Positions 61,436-64,000 of a DNA stretch of 64,000 bases are shown here, piece by piece (position 1 is the first letter of the stretch; each line of letters begins with the position of its first letter). A program made the translations under genes and the position numbers. Origin of the DNA: Limimaricola sp. G21655-S1 (GTDB lineage Bacteria > Pseudomonadota > Alphaproteobacteria > Rhodobacterales > Rhodobacteraceae); NCBI RefSeq assembly GCF_027213785.1, contig NZ_JAPWGO010000006.1, positions 87,368-151,367 on the forward strand. Direction: 5' to 3'. Under the pieces are notes generated by a model. The model was not told the origin of the DNA. It made no database searches and was given only the letters and a program-made list of their open reading frames with translations.

Positions 61436-63460
61436 CTAGCCGAGCTCGCCCCAGCTGCCGCCCTCGCGGACATAGACGGCGTCCTCGAACTCCAGCCGCT
61501 CCATGCCGATCAGCACGTCGCGATCCTCATTGATGGTCACGACCACCGCCTTGCCGAATCTTACCCCGTAATCGCCGAACGCGCCGTCGAAGAGGACCGT
61601 GTCGAGACCGGTGCCGCCGACCAGCTTGTCGCTGCCGGTATCGAAAATGAAGGTGTCGGCCCCGCCATCGCCCAGTACCACGTCGTCGCCGGCGCCGCCG
61701 TCGAGCAGGTCATGCCCCGCGCCGCCGAAGAGCTTGTCGCGGCCGGCATCGCCCGACAGCGTGTCGCGGCCCTTGCCACCGAGAAGCTTGTCGTTGCCCT
61801 TGCCGCCATGAAGCTCATCGCTTCCGGTGCCGGTGCCGCCCACGAGCTTGTCGCGGCCGGCATTGCCCCACAGCGTATCGTGGCCCTCGCCGCCCAGCAG
61901 CGTGTCGCGACCACCGCCGCCTATCAGCTCGTCCTGGCCTGCATCCCCGGCAAGGATGTTGGCTCCGCCATCGCCGATCAGCGTGTCGTTGTGCGTGCTG
62001 CCATGGACGTTCTCGATCTTCACGAGGCGATCGCCCTCGGCTTCGCCGCCCATGCCGGTTCCTTGGGCCAGGTTCACCGTGACGGCTTCGTCCGAGTGAA
62101 TGTAATCGGCCCAGTCGGCGCCTCCACGGCCATTGAGGATGTCGGCGCCATCACCGCCGATGAGCACGTTGCCGATCTTGCTGCCCAGAAGCTTGTCATC
62201 CGCAGCGGAGCCGATCGCGCCCTCGAAGCTCTTGAAGGTGTCGCCAAACTCCTCGCCGCTCTTCGAAATGCCCTTCTTCAGGTTCACGGTGACGGCTTGT
62301 GCGGAAGAGCTGTAGTCGAGCGTATCGAAGCCCTTGCGACCGAAGAGCGTGTCGGCGCCCGCGCCGCCGGCGACGATGTCATCCCCCTTGCGACCGAGCA
62401 CCATGTCCTCGCCGCCCAGACCGACGATCAGCTCGTTGGCCCTGGTGCCCTTCAAGGTCTCGCCGGCATCGCTACCCGTCCTCACGTTGGTCACGGCCGA
62501 GAGGCGACCTTCGGCCACGTCTTGAACGGCGATCTCGACATCGCGGGTCAGGCCCAGTCCGGTTGAGTCCGTCGCAGTGACCGCAAGGGTGATGCTGTAG
62601 GCGTCCTCGAAATCGAGACTGGCCTTGCGCTTCAGCTTCAGCATGCCGCCGTCAGTCACCTTGAAGCGGTTGTCGGAGACGCTGAAACCATGCGTATCAC
62701 CGGCATCCGGATCGGTGACGGTCAGCCGGCCCACCTTGGCGCCGGTCGCGTTCTCGGCCAGCGGGCCGAAGGCGGTGAGGGCGATATCGCTGGGGCCATT
62801 CAGGATCTGGCTGATTTGGATCGCGTTGATCTTGGCGTTCTGGTGGTCCTTGATGAAGGCGAGGTTCAACTCGTCATCCACGGCGGTGTAGACCAGTTCC
62901 CGCGTCAGCACCGTGCCCAGGAAGGGCTGCTTGTCGGGCGGGTTCGAGGTTTTCGGGGGCAGCTCCTGCCCCAGCGCCGCCGCGGCCTCGCCCAGGGGGT
63001 TGAGGTCGGAGAACGCGTCAAAACCCGCGCCGTCCACCGTCACGTCGAAGATGCGGTCCTTGGCCGGAATGTCGAAGGCCCCGGTCCAGTTCTCGACGTA
63101 GAGCAGCGTGATCTTGTAATGCGCACCGGTCTCGACCTCGAAATTGTAGGTCAGCGGCTCTTCGTCATCCGCCGTCGACGGCCGGCTTCTGTCGAAGCGC
63201 TCGTGGACGAAAAGCTGCCAGGGCGCGTAGCCCGCCACCTCCGGGTCGATGTAATCGACCTCGTTCTCGGCGTCGGTCAGCTTGCTCATGAATTCGTTGT
63301 CGACATCACCGGTGACGGAGACCGGCCCCGGGCCGTTCTCAAGCGCCAGGTCGCCGGTCCAGACCGGGCCGCCATCGATCGCGGCGACATCGGTGCTGCC
63401 GGCGTTGACCCGGTAGATGATGGTTTCGGTGAAGTCGGGAGAATGGGGGTGAATAGCCAA
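61436..63460 (-). CDS. Secreted malectin-cadherin-RTX protein
   Basis: A 674-residue protein starting at TTG 63460 (read as MAIHPHSPDF), about nine bases after an AGAGG. Order: malectin-like domain (about 10-205, YRVNAGSTDVAAIDGGPVW), cadherin-like domain (about 215-320, VTDPDAGDTHGFSVSDNRF), then a long run of RTX nonapeptides (about 335-630, such as GGAGHDLLDGGAGDD). The closing C-terminal segment (YGVRFGKAVVVTINEDRDV, MERLEFEDAVYVREGG) has a close match in the large protein at 54797. It lacks the Calx-beta and distal regions of that paralog. No signal peptide, so type I export is likely. It probably binds sugar through the malectin domain. Confidence 0.88.
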   Translation of the reverse strand: MAIHPHSPDFTETIIYRVNAGSTDVAAIDGGPVWTGDLALENGPGPVSVTGDVDNEFMSKLTDAENEVDYIDPEVAGYAPWQLFVHERFDRSRPSTADDEEPLTYNFEVETGAHYKITLLYVENWTGAFDIPAKDRIFDVTVDGAGFDAFSDLNPLGEAAAALGQELPPKTSNPPDKQPFLGTVLTRELVYTAVDDELNLAFIKDHQNAKINAIQISQILNGPSDIALTAFGPLAENATGAKVGRLTVTDPDAGDTHGFSVSDNRFKVTDGGMLKLKRKASLDFEDAYSITLAVTATDSTGLGLTRDVEIAVQDVAEGRLSAVTNVRTGSDAGETLKGTRANELIVGLGGEDMVLGRKGDDIVAGGAGADTLFGRKGFDTLDYSSSAQAVTVNLKKGISKSGEEFGDTFKSFEGAIGSAADDKLLGSKIGNVLIGGDGADILNGRGGADWADYIHSDEAVTVNLAQGTGMGGEAEGDRLVKIENVHGSTHNDTLIGDGGANILAGDAGQDELIGGGGRDTLLGGEGHDTLWGNAGRDKLVGGTGTGSDELHGGKGNDKLLGGKGRDTLSGDAGRDKLFGGAGHDLLDGGAGDDVVLGDGGADTFIFDTGSDKLVGGTGLDTVLFDGAFGDYGVRFGKAVVVTINEDRDVLIGMERLEFEDAVYVREGGSWGELG

Positions 63461-64000
63461 AACAATGACCTCTGGGTTACGCGTTAAAAAACCGGGAGAC
63501 GCAAAACCCGCGCCTCAGATGGCACGCCGGGCGGCGGCCGGAAACGGCAAGGCGGGAAGGATCGACCGGAGGCGGTGAAAACGATCCTCCGCAATTCCGG
63601 CCCTGTTCGATCCCGCAATCGCCTTTACGGAGCCGCGGCGCCTCGCACCTGGCTCGAGGGTAAACAGACGCCACCACGAAGCAACCATTTTCTCGCCACA
63701 ATTTCCTGGCGGGGAAATGAATTCGTGTTTCCATTCAGCATTGTCGCCAATCTGGAAACCTCTCGTCCGACCCTGCGGTTATTGCCGTGCGTGCGCGCGC
63801 GTTGCGCCGAATGGAGCGGTGTCGCGGGCCGGGCGCCCCGGCCCCGCGCGACGACGCGGGGTGCCATGGATCCTGGGGGCCGTGACGCGCGAGACCGGGG
63901 CTGCGGGCCCGCGCCCGCCCCGGGAGGGGGTGGGCCCCCCCCGGGGCCGCCGAACCCCGCGCGGACCCCGCTCCCCCCCCCCGGGGAGAATGGGGGGGTG
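63461..64000. other. Promoter region of the RTX gene and low-complexity window end
   Basis: 540 bases. The first 200 share blocks with the leader of the paralog (CCTCTGG, TACGCGTTAAAAAA at about 63469-63491, and a second block near 63615-63655). From about 63900 to the end the sequence is runs of C and G, typical of a poorly resolved sequence end. No gene is supported here. Confidence 0.5.

Noticed and set aside
63900..64000. Strong hairpins in C/G runs at the window end
   Set aside because: Homopolymer-like low-complexity sequence is more likely a poor-quality sequence end than a biological structure.

Overview
The window is high-GC DNA with dense, partly overlapping genes joined by ATGA and GTGA junctions. 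A regulator close to the alphaproteobacterial ChvI family and many RTX-type secreted proteins without signal peptides point to the Rhodobacterales (a Rhodobacteraceae or Roseobacter-type bacterium). I saw no rRNA, tRNA, CRISPR array, transposase or integrase. Almost everything serves the synthesis, export, decoration and breakdown of extracellular polysaccharide, plus a few large type-I-secretion-like proteins.

Layout. (A) About 1-25.5 kb holds one complete Wzx/Wzy-type polysaccharide system: a flippase (3002-4456, minus), a chain-length regulator fused to a tyrosine kinase (4649-6886), an ExoY-type initiating sugar transferase (7330-8007), a Wzy-like polymerase (13244-14728, minus) and an outer-membrane exporter (17827-19059). 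With them are four glycosyltransferases (one cut by the window edge), a sulfotransferase, two acyltransferase-3 proteins, an SGNH esterase and a secreted glycoside-hydrolase-like protein. An S8 protease with RTX repeats and a small RTX protein lie among them. (B) About 29-50.2 kb holds a second complete system: initiating transferase (33620), exporter (37337), chain-length regulator without kinase (40500), flippase (42010), polymerase (45382), five GT4 glycosyltransferases, four sulfotransferases, a UDP-xylose synthase and a secreted pectate-lyase-like protein. (C) About 54.8-63.5 kb holds two paralogous malectin/cadherin/RTX proteins on either side of a ChvI-like regulator and a 37-residue membrane protein.

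The most striking structure is a direct repeat of 3,034 bp, apparently perfect (25982-29015 and 50350-53383, offset 24,368 bp), that brackets system B. Each copy carries a 740-residue pectate-lyase-like gene and the 3' end of a UDP-glucose dehydrogenase gene. Only the right copy continues into an intact dehydrogenase. This is the arrangement expected from a single-crossover (Campbell-type) integration of a 24.4-kb circle, or from a segmental duplication. Recombination between the copies would cleanly remove system B and leave one lyase gene and one intact dehydrogenase gene.

Working together: UDP-glucose dehydrogenase makes UDP-glucuronate and the UDP-xylose synthase decarboxylates it. The initiating transferases load lipid carriers, GT4 and GT2 enzymes extend the units, the Wzx and Wzy proteins flip and polymerise them, and the exporter/co-polymerase pairs release them. 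Five sulfotransferases and two acyltransferases suggest a sulfated, acylated product. Lyases, the esterase and the hydrolase could trim or release it. The regulator has lost its phosphorylation residues, so if functional it probably acts without phosphotransfer.
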